A stretch of DNA of 64,000 nt from Planctomycetota bacterium. Its GTDB lineage: Bacteria; Planctomycetota; B15-G4. Shown here in pieces: positions 31,715-40,555 of the stretch. Numbering within the stretch: position 1 is the stretch's first letter; each line of letters starts with the position of its first letter. The stretch spans positions 100,305 to 164,304 of the forward strand of contig JAQWOM010000015.1 of the NCBI GenBank assembly GCA_029245865.1, in the 5' to 3' direction. The notes beneath the pieces are model-generated. The model was not told the DNA's origin and did no database searches. It saw only the letters and a program-made list of their open reading frames with translations. The position numbers and the translations under genes were made by a program.

Positions 31715-33715
31715 ATGACAGACGGGATGAGCGCAGAAAATTCTGAACAGACTCGCGGGTCGAGCGTGGACCAAGCGCAGGAGCGTCGTTACCTGCCGCC
31801 ACCTGAGTTTTCAAAGCAGGCCCGTGTGGATTCCATGGAGAAATACCGTGCGCTGTATGGGCGGTCGGTTGAGGATCCGGAAGGTTTCTGGTCGGAGGTC
31901 GCTCAGCGCATCACCTGGGATAAGCCCTGGGAGAAAGTCCTCGACTGGAACTTTCATGAGGCTCGCATTCGTTGGTTTGACGGTGCGCGTTTGAACGCAA
32001 GTGTGAACTGCCTTGACCGGCACGTGGCTGCTGGCAAGGGGGATCGGACAGCAATCATCTGGGAAGGTGATAATCCCGCAGACGATCGACACATCACGTA
32101 TTCGGAAATGCTCATTTCCGTTTGTCGATTCGCCAACGTTTTGCGCAAGCGAGGCGTGCGCAAAGGTGACCGAGTGTGCATCTACATGCCGATGATCCCC
32201 GAGCTTGCCGTGGCGATGCTTGCATGTGCCCGCATCGGCGCCGTGCACAGCATTGTCTTCGGAGGCTTCTCGGCCACGTCATTGCGTGATCGTATTCTCG
32301 ACAGCAGTTGCCGCACAGTTGTGACTGCTGACGAAGGTGTGCGTGCAGGAAAGCCCATCAAGCTCAAGAAGATCACCGATGAAGCTGTCGCAGGAGTCGA
32401 TTGCGTTCAGGAGGTCATCGTCTTTCGCAGGACAGGCGGACCGGTGAACATGACTGACGGGCGCGATCTCTGGTGGCATGATGCGGTCGGTGCTGCAGAC
32501 ATCGCAGATGAATGCAGCCCCGAGATCATGGATGCAGAGGACCCGCTCTTTATTCTCTACACGTCGGGCTCAACCGGGCAGCCGAAGGGGGTGCTGCACA
32601 CCACGGGTGGCTATATGGTGTACGCGTCCTATACGCACGAAATAGTCTTCGATTTGCGCGAAGATGACATCTATTGGTGCACAGCCGACATCGGATGGGT
32701 GACCGGTCACAGCTATATCGTCTACGGGCCGATGGCGAACGGTGCGACCACGGTGATGTTCGAGGGAGTGCCGAACTATCCGGATGCAGGGCGCTTCTGG
32801 GATGTGGTCGACAAGCACTCCGTGACGCTGTTCTATACGGCTCCCACGGCCATCCGAGCACTCATGACTGCTGGTGATACGCCGGTGACTTCGCGGTCAC
32901 GCGCGTCCTTGCGATTATTGGGGACTGTTGGAGAGCCCATCAACATTGACGCCTGGGAGTGGTACCACCGTGTGGTTGGGGAAGAGCGCTGTCCGATCGT
33001 AGATACATGGTGGCAGACGGAAACGGGAGGAATCCTGATCTCACCATTGCCCGGGGCGACGCCAACAAAGCCCGGTAAAGCCTCGCTGCCTCTCTTCGGC
33101 ATTCAGCCCGAAATCGTGAACGACCAAGGTCTTGTGCTGACGGGCAACTCGGTCTCGGGGCATTTATGCATCGGATTCCCTTGGCCAGGAATGATGCGAA
33201 CCGTTTACGGCGATCACGAACGTTTCAAGCAGACGTACTTTTCTCAGTACCCGGGCAAGTATTTCACGGGTGATGGTGCCTCGCGAGATGCAGACGGCTA
33301 CTACAAGATTACGGGCCGTGTTGATGACGTGATCAACGTCTCTGGGCATCGAATGGGTACGGCAGAAGTGGAATCTGCACTGGACACACACGATGCCGTT
33401 GTTGAGGCGGCCGTCGTGGGTATGCCGCACGAGATTAAAGGTCAGGGAATCTATGCTTACGTGACCTTGGGGCCGGGGCGCACGGGAAACGACGAGTTGA
33501 AGAAAGAGCTCGTGCAAACCGTGCGGACGGTCATCGGCCCCATTGCGTCTCCAGACAAGATTCAGTTCACGCCGTCCTTGCCCAAGACGCGAAGCGGAAA
33601 AATCATGCGCCGAATCCTGCGAAAAATTGCGTCTGGCCATGTTGAAGGCCTGGGCGATACGACGACTCTTGCGGACCCATCTGTTGTTGCTGGGCTCGTC
33701 GAGGGGCGTCAGTAG
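31715..33715 (+). CDS. acs: Acetyl-CoA synthetase
   Basis: 666 residues, ANL superfamily. The N-terminal [20 protein letters not shown] is typical of Acs. The AMP-binding P-loop is [27 protein letters not shown] and the hinge [13 protein letters not shown] follow; the catalytic and acetylation-target lysine is Lys629 in RSGKIMRR. It forms acetyl-CoA from acetate, ATP and CoA. The ATG at 31715 follows GAGAGGG; ATG 31727 is also in frame. The frame extends to 31589 across the promoter of the divergent membrane gene. Confidence 0.95.
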   Translation: MTDGMSAENSEQTRGSSVDQAQERRYLPPPEFSKQARVDSMEKYRALYGRSVEDPEGFWSEVAQRITWDKPWEKVLDWNFHEARIRWFDGARLNASVNCLDRHVAAGKGDRTAIIWEGDNPADDRHITYSEMLISVCRFANVLRKRGVRKGDRVCIYMPMIPELAVAMLACARIGAVHSIVFGGFSATSLRDRILDSSCRTVVTADEGVRAGKPIKLKKITDEAVAGVDCVQEVIVFRRTGGPVNMTDGRDLWWHDAVGAADIADECSPEIMDAEDPLFILYTSGSTGQPKGVLHTTGGYMVYASYTHEIVFDLREDDIYWCTADIGWVTGHSYIVYGPMANGATTVMFEGVPNYPDAGRFWDVVDKHSVTLFYTAPTAIRALMTAGDTPVTSRSRASLRLLGTVGEPINIDAWEWYHRVVGEERCPIVDTWWQTETGGILISPLPGATPTKPGKASLPLFGIQPEIVNDQGLVLTGNSVSGHLCIGFPWPGMMRTVYGDHERFKQTYFSQYPGKYFTGDGASRDADGYYKITGRVDDVINVSGHRMGTAEVESALDTHDAVVEAAVVGMPHEIKGQGIYAYVTLGPGRTGNDELKKELVQTVRTVIGPIASPDKIQFTPSLPKTRSGKIMRRILRKIASGHVEGLGDTTTLADPSVVAGLVEGRQ

Positions 33716-34045
33716 AGAGAAGGTCGTTTCGCTCGCCAGCACTCACGGCATCTCGGCCACCGCTTTTTGATCGCCCCGGTTGCGATGTCTCGACCTCTGC
33801 CAGGTCCGCGCCAACGCAGAGCAGCCCCTTTGGGTCTCAACTCATGGGTCTGCCCGGAACGATGGGCAGGGCAGCAAAATACCGTGGTATGCGCGTGATC
33901 TGTTGGGTCTCTGAGGGGTTCGGTGTCGAGTGGGTAAGGCAAGCTTCCCCGCGTTGGTCCATATGCCCATGGCGTGTAGACTCGGAGAGTTGCTACCGGG
34001 GCGGCGCGACCTGTCGTCCGGATCCATCCTGATGCCTTCTATCGG
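33716..34045. other. 330-base intergenic region, no gene seen
   Basis: Neither strand has an open frame with protein-like composition. A short hairpin (CTGCCC/GGGCAG, 33850-33869) has no T-tract. The right part holds a possible sigma-70 promoter reading into the glycosyltransferase gene. Confidence 0.6.
33954..33982 (+). promoter_or_regulatory. Possible sigma-70 promoter of the glycosyltransferase-methyltransferase gene
   Basis: TTGGTC and TAGACT are separated by exactly 17 bases, 64 bases before the start codon. Three and four of six positions respectively match the consensus, so the site is only a candidate. Confidence 0.3.
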
Positions 34046-35533
34046 TTGTCTGTCGCCGTGCCTCGCCCGTACTTGACCATTGTGCTTCCCGTTAAAGACG
34101 GAGAAGCTCGCTTACAGCAGATGCTTGAGGACGTCGACGGCGTCGCGAGAGCATTAGAGAAGCCCTTCGAAGTGATCGCTGTCGATGACGGCAGTGTTGA
34201 CGGGACACGGCAGATCCTCGAGGACTTTTCTCGGAGTCATTCGTACCTGAAAGTTCTGGTGCATGACCAGAACATGGGGAAGGGAGCAGCGCTCAAAACA
34301 GGCGCGGCCATTTCACGTGGTGAGTATTTGTTGACCGTCGATGCCGATGCGACCTATCAACTCGACTCACTTACAGACTTTCTCAAGGCCCTTGAAGGAG
34401 GGCATGGCGCCGCCATTGGGAATCGTCGAGACCCTCGCACCAAGTTCGTCCTCAACCCTCGTGACTTTGCCTACGTCGGTAGGCGGCACGCAGTCGGTTG
34501 GGTTTTCGGTTGGCTCTCGCGTTTCTTTGTGCGTGTTGACGTGGCTGACTACCAGGCTGGCTACAAGGCATACAACGGCGACGTCGCCCGCGAACTGTTT
34601 CCTCAGGTTGAAGCCGAGCGCTTTGCATTTGACGTAGAGATTCTTGCCCTGCTGCATCACCACGGGCATGCGATTTCTGAAGTCCCGGTGACATACGTGT
34701 ACCGGCACCAGCCCAGCACTGTGAAGCTCTTTCGTGACGGCTTCCGCATGTTGTGTCGCTTGTGGCAGGTGAAGCAAAAAGTGAAGCGACTGCAGAGGTC
34801 TGGAAAGTTTGCAGACCATACACGCGGTGACTACCAGTACTTGGCGCGCAAAGAGGGCCACCCGGTTCAGCGCTTCTGGCACGCCAAGAAATGGCCGATG
34901 GTCGCAGATAAGTTAGATTTCAAGCCAACTGATCGGGTGCTGGAAGTCGGCGCAGGGTCCTCTGAGATTCCGTTCAACACCAGCGAAGAAGTGGCTCTGT
35001 CTTGTGCGACAGACTTTTCGCCCGCACCGCTAGACTTTTTGTCCGAACAAATCGAACGCGAAAAAGACCGGCGTGTTTGTTTCGTAGGAGCCGACATTCA
35101 GAAGCTCCCGTTCCTTTCAGGAAGTTTTGACAAGGTGATCGTGCTTGAGGTCATTGAGCATGTGCCCGAACAAACAATCCCGCAATATTTCAGCGAACTT
35201 CACCGCGTTCTGGCTCCCGGCGGAGTCTTGTTGGTGACCACGCCAAACTATCGAAGCACCTGGCCGCTTTTGGAATGGATGGTCGATCGCTTTGGCGGCG
35301 CGGCAGAAATGGGTGGGATTCAGCATATTGCTCGTTTCTACCCGCGCATGTTGCGGCAAGCTCTTGAACAGAATGGATTTCAAGTGAAGCAGGAGGGCAG
35401 CGTCTACCACCTCTCTCCCTTCCTGGCTCCCTTTGCTCCCGAGTTCGCCGAGCGGGTCTTCCGGTGGGAGTTGAAAGGGGCTGGCCGCAATGGGCCTATT
35501 CTCTATTCAGTGGCTGAGTCTCGTTCCCGTTGA
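34046..35533 (+). CDS. Glycosyltransferase 2 fused to SAM methyltransferase
   Basis: 495 residues in two domains. Residues ~1-245 are a GT2 domain like dolichol/undecaprenyl-phosphate sugar synthases: TIVLPVKDGEARL, VIAVDDGSVDGT, NMGKGAALKTGA, TVDADATYQ and RFAFDVEILALLHHHG. A basic linker (KQKVKRLQRSGKF) joins a class I methyltransferase (~275-495) with VLEVGAGSSEIPF, VIVLEVIEHVPE and LAPGGVLLVTTPN. The enzyme probably charges a lipid carrier and methylates a glycan or lipid product. Starts are TTG 34046 or GTG 34058. The GT-C-like membrane protein gene follows after 38 bases. Confidence 0.87.
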   Translation: MSVAVPRPYLTIVLPVKDGEARLQQMLEDVDGVARALEKPFEVIAVDDGSVDGTRQILEDFSRSHSYLKVLVHDQNMGKGAALKTGAAISRGEYLLTVDADATYQLDSLTDFLKALEGGHGAAIGNRRDPRTKFVLNPRDFAYVGRRHAVGWVFGWLSRFFVRVDVADYQAGYKAYNGDVARELFPQVEAERFAFDVEILALLHHHGHAISEVPVTYVYRHQPSTVKLFRDGFRMLCRLWQVKQKVKRLQRSGKFADHTRGDYQYLARKEGHPVQRFWHAKKWPMVADKLDFKPTDRVLEVGAGSSEIPFNTSEEVALSCATDFSPAPLDFLSEQIEREKDRRVCFVGADIQKLPFLSGSFDKVIVLEVIEHVPEQTIPQYFSELHRVLAPGGVLLVTTPNYRSTWPLLEWMVDRFGGAAEMGGIQHIARFYPRMLRQALEQNGFQVKQEGSVYHLSPFLAPFAPEFAERVFRWELKGAGRNGPILYSVAESRSR

Positions 35534-35571
35534 GGACTGCATGTTGAGGCTGCTGCGGTGAGCCACGAACT

Positions 35572-37341
35572 GTGATTGAAAGGCCAGAGCTTCAGCGGTC
35601 GTCTGGTCGCGATGCCGCGGCGCTGCTGTTCTTTGCTGTGGCTGCCGTGGCTCTGTCATGGCCCATGGCCGCTTCTCTTAGCGAGTCTGTGAGCTTGCGC
35701 GGAGACTACTTCATCAACCTGTGGAATTTCTGGTGGATGAAGTCTTCGGCCCTGGAGGCCGGTACGTCCCCCTACTTCACCGAAGCCTTGTTCCACCCGC
35801 TTGGGGTGTCGCTTGCCAGGCATACGCTTTCACCTCTGAATTCATTCTTCGGGGCTGTGCTGAGCGACCCATTGGGCCCGCACGGCGCCTTCAATTTCTT
35901 GTTGCTGATTCATTCAGCTCTGAGCGGCTGGACCTTCTATCTGTTGGCTTCTCGACTGACGGGGAGCCGAGCGGGCGCGCTGTTTGCAGGGTGCATGTGG
36001 GCTTTCAATCCCTATCACGCGTTCTACATGGCGCAGATGAATGTCTCGACGCTGGAGTTCCTGCCTCTCGCCGCTTATTTCATGGTGAGTTTATGGCGCA
36101 CAGGAAGCAGGTCGGCTGGATTAGGTGTGATTCTTTCCGCAGGGCTGTTGGCCGCCACGTCGTTCTACTACTTGGTCTATGTTGCGTTCCTGGGAGGGTT
36201 GCTCCTGGTCGGTGGAAGATCTGTAGCACCCGATGTGTCTTTTGCGACGGGCGCTCGACGACTTCTGCCCTTTGGCATTGCCTCCGCATTTCTTGTGGTG
36301 CTGGTGGCATGGCCTATGGTCGCTGCCATTCTTGGCGCAGAGCCTCCCGTGGAATCCGCAACGGCAGTTGGCGATTTAGCGCGGCAATCTTTGCGATCGA
36401 ATGACTTGCTCGGTTTCGCGTGGGTCGGCCCGCCGGAACGGTTGATCGTCTCGTGGCCCACCATGTTTGGGTACACCGCATTGGTCATGTTGTTGGTGGG
36501 GGTGGTGGCTTTACGACAGCGCGTGGCATGGTTGGTTGCAGCAGGCGCGTTCTTTTTGCTCAGCCTTGGGCCTGAACTTCAGGTCGGGGGGCAAGTTACC
36601 GGGGTCACCTTGCCGTACGCTTGGCTTTCGGAACTCCCGGTTTTCTCCATGCTCAGGAAACCTGATCGGTTTTTTGTGTTGGTGGAGTTCTTTATTGCGC
36701 TGCTGTGCGCACAAGCGTGGGTTTCTATTTCTGCCCGGCTTCGTTCCTCTGTATTGCGCCGTGCGCTCGGATGCCTCGCAGTGCTTGCGTTGTGCGCAGA
36801 ATTTTCTATGGCACCACTGCGTGTTCATGTGCTGCCGGTTTCTCCGCTGCTTGAGGATTTAGCAGCGACTGGCGCCAAGTCACTAGTCGACCTCCCGCTG
36901 TATGGTGGAGGCCCTTTTGATGCGCGATCGAATCATGCGCAAACCTTTCACGGTCTTGCGATCCCGTCTGGATATGTGACCAATCTAGCGCTCACAGAAG
37001 AGCACCGGAGCAATGCTTCAAAGTGGAAACGTGCCGACGCTCTCTTGGATCGGGGAGATGCTTCTCGCATCACTTCGCTTATGGAATCTCAAGGCGTCGA
37101 TCTTGTCGTCCTTCATGCCACGGTTCCTGTGAGACGCGCACCAAGTTCCGCTGACGGGCTTCTCGTTTGGTCACCTTTTTCTCTGTCGGAAGCGGGTCTG
37201 GTCGAGATGCGCCAGCGGGGCCACCTTGAAGAGCAACTCGTGCCGCTTTCCGAATGGACGACTCGCCGGCAAACCCTGATCGATGCGCTTGGAGAGCCAC
37301 TCGTCGAGGATGAACGGATCGCTGTTTTTCGACGCCCGTGA
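35572..37341 (+). CDS. Polytopic membrane protein, GT-C glycosyltransferase-like
   Basis: 589 residues with about 10-12 membrane helices and a soluble C-terminal ~160 residues. The first periplasmic loop contains LRGDYFINLWNFWWMK, in the place where GT-C enzymes hold an acidic catalytic residue; FNPYHAFYMAQMN and SMLRKPDRFFVLVEFF are further features of polymer or lipid-linked-sugar transferases of this type. It would use a polyprenyl-phosphate sugar, which the upstream gene could provide; this partnership is an inference from adjacency. The start is a GTG at 35572. Confidence 0.7.
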   Translation: MIERPELQRSSGRDAAALLFFAVAAVALSWPMAASLSESVSLRGDYFINLWNFWWMKSSALEAGTSPYFTEALFHPLGVSLARHTLSPLNSFFGAVLSDPLGPHGAFNFLLLIHSALSGWTFYLLASRLTGSRAGALFAGCMWAFNPYHAFYMAQMNVSTLEFLPLAAYFMVSLWRTGSRSAGLGVILSAGLLAATSFYYLVYVAFLGGLLLVGGRSVAPDVSFATGARRLLPFGIASAFLVVLVAWPMVAAILGAEPPVESATAVGDLARQSLRSNDLLGFAWVGPPERLIVSWPTMFGYTALVMLLVGVVALRQRVAWLVAAGAFFLLSLGPELQVGGQVTGVTLPYAWLSELPVFSMLRKPDRFFVLVEFFIALLCAQAWVSISARLRSSVLRRALGCLAVLALCAEFSMAPLRVHVLPVSPLLEDLAATGAKSLVDLPLYGGGPFDARSNHAQTFHGLAIPSGYVTNLALTEEHRSNASKWKRADALLDRGDASRITSLMESQGVDLVVLHATVPVRRAPSSADGLLVWSPFSLSEAGLVEMRQRGHLEEQLVPLSEWTTRRQTLIDALGEPLVEDERIAVFRRP

Positions 37342-37406
37342 ACTCGCTGTGCTGTTGCAGCCTGCCGAGTCGCTCAAGAACTGATGGATGAAAAACAGGC
37401 CTTCAT

Positions 37407-38414
37407 TCAGCTGAGCCGGTTCAGCTGTTCGTGGAACGTCTGTTCGTCAATATTCGTGCCACAGGCGACGATGCCGACACGCAGGCCTGACAAACGCTCT
37501 CGCAAGGGGCCCAGAAGTCCCGCTGTCGCAGCCGCTCCGGCAGGCTCGAGGGCAAACTTCAAATCTCGAAAAGCCAATGCTTGAGCCTTGAGAATCTCGT
37601 CGTCCGTTAACAACACAACATCATCCAGATGAGCTTTGCACAGTTCCAATGAGGTTGTGCCTGCGAACGGAGCTGCGAGGCTGTCTGCAATTGTGTTCAG
37701 GTCTTTGGCCTCAAGCGTGACAGGTTTGCCAGCTTCCAGGGCTCGCGTCATCGTGGGGGCACCTTCTGGCTCGACGCCATAGACTGCGCATTTTGGTGCG
37801 ATCGCTTTGACGGCAGCTGCGACGCCGGAGGCCAGTCCACCACCTCCTATAGGCACGATGACAGCATCAAGTGCATCGACTTGGTGGCAGAACTCGTATC
37901 CGAGGGTCGCTGTTCCCAGGGAGGTGTGGATGCCGTCAAAGGGATGCACAAAAAACCGAGACTCATCGCGGACAAGCCGCTCAACTTGCATGAATCCTTC
38001 CTGGGCATCCTCTGCCAGAATCAGTTCGGCTCCCAGGGATCTGCAGAGTTCAACGCGAAAAGGATTGGCGTGTTTGAGCATGACGACTTTGGCGGAAAGT
38101 CCAAGTTGCTGGGCTGCGTAAGCGGTGGCTATGGCGTGGTTGCCTGCGCTGATGGCAGTGACCCCGTGTTGAAGCGCGTTGGGGCCCTGGCTCAGGAGTA
38201 CGTTAAAGGCTCCGCGAACCTTGAATGTGCCCGTGTACTGCAGGAACTCAAGCTTCAGGAAAACATCTGTCCCTGTGGAAAGAAGCTCGGACAGTGCAGA
38301 ACTACGCCAGTGGTGAACGGGTGTCTCGAGGACGTACTCGCCCAGGCGCCCTCGAATGGTTTTCACGGAGGAGGCCGTAATCTCAGCTGGTGCTGCTCGC
38401 TCTTCTTGGCTCAC
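37407..38414 (-). CDS. Threonine/serine dehydratase, PLP-dependent
   Basis: 335 residues of the fold II threonine dehydratase family. The cofactor lysine lies in YTGTFKVRGAF, the phosphate-binding glycine loop is VPIGGGGLASGV, and ISAGNHAIATAYAA matches the conserved Asn region. There is no C-terminal ACT regulatory domain, so it resembles the catabolic or racemase-like short forms rather than IlvA. It would deaminate threonine or serine to the 2-oxo acid. The start is a GTG; GGAG lies about ten bases upstream. Divergent from the 6-phosphogluconolactonase gene. Confidence 0.88.
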   Translation of the reverse strand: MSQEERAAPAEITASSVKTIRGRLGEYVLETPVHHWRSSALSELLSTGTDVFLKLEFLQYTGTFKVRGAFNVLLSQGPNALQHGVTAISAGNHAIATAYAAQQLGLSAKVVMLKHANPFRVELCRSLGAELILAEDAQEGFMQVERLVRDESRFFVHPFDGIHTSLGTATLGYEFCHQVDALDAVIVPIGGGGLASGVAAAVKAIAPKCAVYGVEPEGAPTMTRALEAGKPVTLEAKDLNTIADSLAAPFAGTTSLELCKAHLDDVVLLTDDEILKAQALAFRDLKFALEPAGAAATAGLLGPLRERLSGLRVGIVACGTNIDEQTFHEQLNRLS

Positions 38415-38632
38415 GAGTCCATTGCTCCATGGGCTTCACAGGCTCGTCTCTGCGGGGATGGTACCTGCTGGAGGTGGGGAATGGCTTGGCCAAAGAGCCG
38501 TGAGCGGCGATGCTGTAGGAGGTGAAGCTCGGTGACCCGATGTGGATGTGGTGAGTGCGCGGTGGATCTGGGCCAGGCGGGAGCCAGAAGATTTCGCCTT
38601 CTCATGCGAGAGAGATTGGAAAGACGGTTTTC

Positions 38633-39424
38633 ATGAGTGACAGCCATTGCACGAACTCACGCTTCGAGTCTGCGAGGGGCATGAACTTCAAGTGGGTTCG
38701 CCGGGTTCCTGATAAGCAAACGCTGGCGCGAACCGCTGCAGATGAAGTGTTGCAACTGAGCAACGCAGCGATCGACGAACGAGGCGTTTTTCGCGTGGCG
38801 CTGGGTGGAGGGTCGACCCCCCGCGGAATGTACGAGTTGCTGTCTGATTCGATGGCGGCGCGCTTTGACCGCTGGCACTTCTACTGGGGTGATGAGCGTT
38901 GCGTGCCCTCCGATCACACAGACAGCAACTTTTTGCTGGCCCAGCAGACGTTGCTCGGCAGGATCCCGCTTTTGGATCATCAGATTCATCGTGTTCGCAC
39001 TGAGATTGGTCACCCCGGTGAAGTCGCATCCGATTACGAAGATGAGTTGCGTCGCAGCTTTGATTGCTCAAAGGGCGGGATTCCCCGCTTTGACCTTTTG
39101 CTGCTCGGCCTTGGTGCGGATGGGCACACAGCTTCTCTTTTTCCGAAGAGTGCAGCGCTGAATGAGACAAGCTGTCTTGTGACAGCGACTCAAGCCGACC
39201 TTCCTCAGAGCGACCGCATCACTCTCACCTTGCCGGTGATTAACGAAGCTCGTGCGGTGATTTTTACCGTGGCTGGTTCGGGCAAGGCTTCCGCGCTGCA
39301 AGCCGTCCTGAAAGGTCTCGGCAAGCCACAAGACTTTCCGGCTCGACTCGTTGTTCCAAGGGATGGAACGGTGCTCTGGGTTGCGGATGAGGCCGCTTTG
39401 GGCTCATCGCGTGGGGAAGCCTAG
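38633..39424 (+). CDS. pgl: 6-phosphogluconolactonase
   Basis: 263 residues. VALGGGSTPRGMYELL binds the phosphate, FYWGDERCVPSDHTDSN is the family signature, and LLLGLGADGHTASLFP carries the catalytic His. It hydrolyses 6-phosphogluconolactone in the oxidative pentose-phosphate pathway. No glucose-6-phosphate dehydrogenase gene is adjacent. ATG 38633 is the first plausible start; ATG 38681 (MNFKWV) is an alternative. Its stop TAG shares the palindrome CTAG with the stop of the convergent gene. Confidence 0.93.
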   Translation: MSDSHCTNSRFESARGMNFKWVRRVPDKQTLARTAADEVLQLSNAAIDERGVFRVALGGGSTPRGMYELLSDSMAARFDRWHFYWGDERCVPSDHTDSNFLLAQQTLLGRIPLLDHQIHRVRTEIGHPGEVASDYEDELRRSFDCSKGGIPRFDLLLLGLGADGHTASLFPKSAALNETSCLVTATQADLPQSDRITLTLPVINEARAVIFTVAGSGKASALQAVLKGLGKPQDFPARLVVPRDGTVLWVADEAALGSSRGEA

Positions 39425-40197
39425 AGATCCTTTTCGAAGACCTGCTTCTTGAGCTTCGGCTTCTTGATGCTGAGATTCGTGTTGATCACGCCGGACAGCC
39501 CCGAGTTCTCGATTGAGAGGATGTAGTCGCCCAGATCGGGCAGGGGCATCTTCTTGATCTTGAACTCACCCTTTTTGGTTTTCTCGATGAAGCCTGTGAG
39601 CCCAAGCGGCTCAAGCTTGGGGTCATAAATCACGGGATTGAAGGCAATCGCGTCGGACTTCTTGGGCGTCGAAATCGTTCCACTTAACTCATAGAACTTT
39701 TCGACCTCCGGATCTTTCCGGTCCGGGACAGACGACTTCGCCTGAAAGGGCGTCTCCTGGAAGGGCTCATCCTCGACGTCGACGAAGGAGTCGTTCTTCA
39801 CCTTGGTGATGGTTTTCGACAGTTTGCCTTTGGTCGTCAGCGTGTACGTACCGTGCGTGGAACTGTCACCGGTCACATGGATCTGGTACATGCCCGGCAC
39901 AGGCAACTCAACCTTCTTGAGGCTGACCTTCTTCTTGGTCGCCGTCGCCGTGGCGATGGTGGCCCCTTCGGGGTCCTTGATCGAGACTATGGGGACCAAG
40001 CTTTGTTTCTTCATGGGCTTGACGCTCACGCTGATCAGTTCACCAGCAAGGCCTTCAAACTCGACGACGTCGGTGCCATGCACAAAGATCTCGCCCTTGA
40101 AGGAGTCGCCCACATTCAGGGTGGCGCTGATCACTGTCCCAGCAAGGACCCCGGAGAGAAGGGCGACGAAAAGGGTGCTGAGCTTGAACTGCGGCAT
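39421..40197 (-). CDS. Secreted lysine-rich beta-sandwich protein, PPC-like
   Basis: 258 residues with an N-terminal signal peptide (LSTLFVALLSGVLAGTVISA). The first ~110 mature residues resemble a bacterial pre-peptidase C-terminal (PPC-like) beta-sandwich: NVGDSFKGEIFVHGTDVVEF, ISVSVKPM, and PGMYQIHVTG...GTYTLTTKG. A second, similar unit lies at the C-terminus (LPDLGDYILSIENSG). Lysine is frequent, giving a basic exported protein. No enzyme motif. The gene is monocistronic and overlaps pgl by four bases at the stops. Confidence 0.72.
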   Translation of the reverse strand: MPQFKLSTLFVALLSGVLAGTVISATLNVGDSFKGEIFVHGTDVVEFEGLAGELISVSVKPMKKQSLVPIVSIKDPEGATIATATATKKKVSLKKVELPVPGMYQIHVTGDSSTHGTYTLTTKGKLSKTITKVKNDSFVDVEDEPFQETPFQAKSSVPDRKDPEVEKFYELSGTISTPKKSDAIAFNPVIYDPKLEPLGLTGFIEKTKKGEFKIKKMPLPDLGDYILSIENSGLSGVINTNLSIKKPKLKKQVFEKDL

Positions 40198-40555
40198 TCC
40201 GACTGCCTCCGTGAACTGACTGAGAGAGAATCCTGAACCTTCCAGTGTGGCGAAAGATCAGGGGGAGCTTAAGTGTTAAAGCGGAGAAGAGAAGGGCATG
40301 TAACGCCTTCTTTTCGAACGACCCATGGGAATCTGTCGATTCATGCTTGGGAACCGGCTCTAAACCGCATTTGGGGCTTATTCAAGGTTTTTGAGCCGTT
40401 TTTGAGCGGTTTCAGAGGGGGGAGGAGGCGGCGCGCGGCCTGGTTTGTGGGGCGGGAGCCAGGCGAACCCGAGACGGCCCTGGGGGTGGCTCGTTAAGCT
40501 GCGTGGTTTGGCTGGCAGTTGGCAGCCACGACTCTCCAAGAGCCCCCGACGACCT
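40198..40555. other. 358-base divergent upstream region of htpG
   Basis: No gene is visible. The region holds the starts of two divergent transcripts. I find no CIRCE inverted repeat of the HrcA type. A GGGGGGAGGAGGCGG purine tract lies at about 40420-40434, and the bases just before the htpG ATG (CCCCCGACGACCT) contain no Shine-Dalgarno sequence. Confidence 0.6.
40509..40524 (+). promoter_or_regulatory. Possible sigma-54 promoter before htpG
   Basis: TGGCTGGCAGTTGGCA has the invariant GG and GC of a -24/-12 promoter ten bases apart and matches most other conserved positions. It would place the RNA start about 20 bases before the htpG ATG. A 16-base match in G+C-rich DNA can occur by chance. 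Confidence 0.2.

Noticed and set aside
33709..33942. 77-residue reverse frame after acs
   Set aside because: Arg/Pro-rich, no start signal, overlaps the acs stop.
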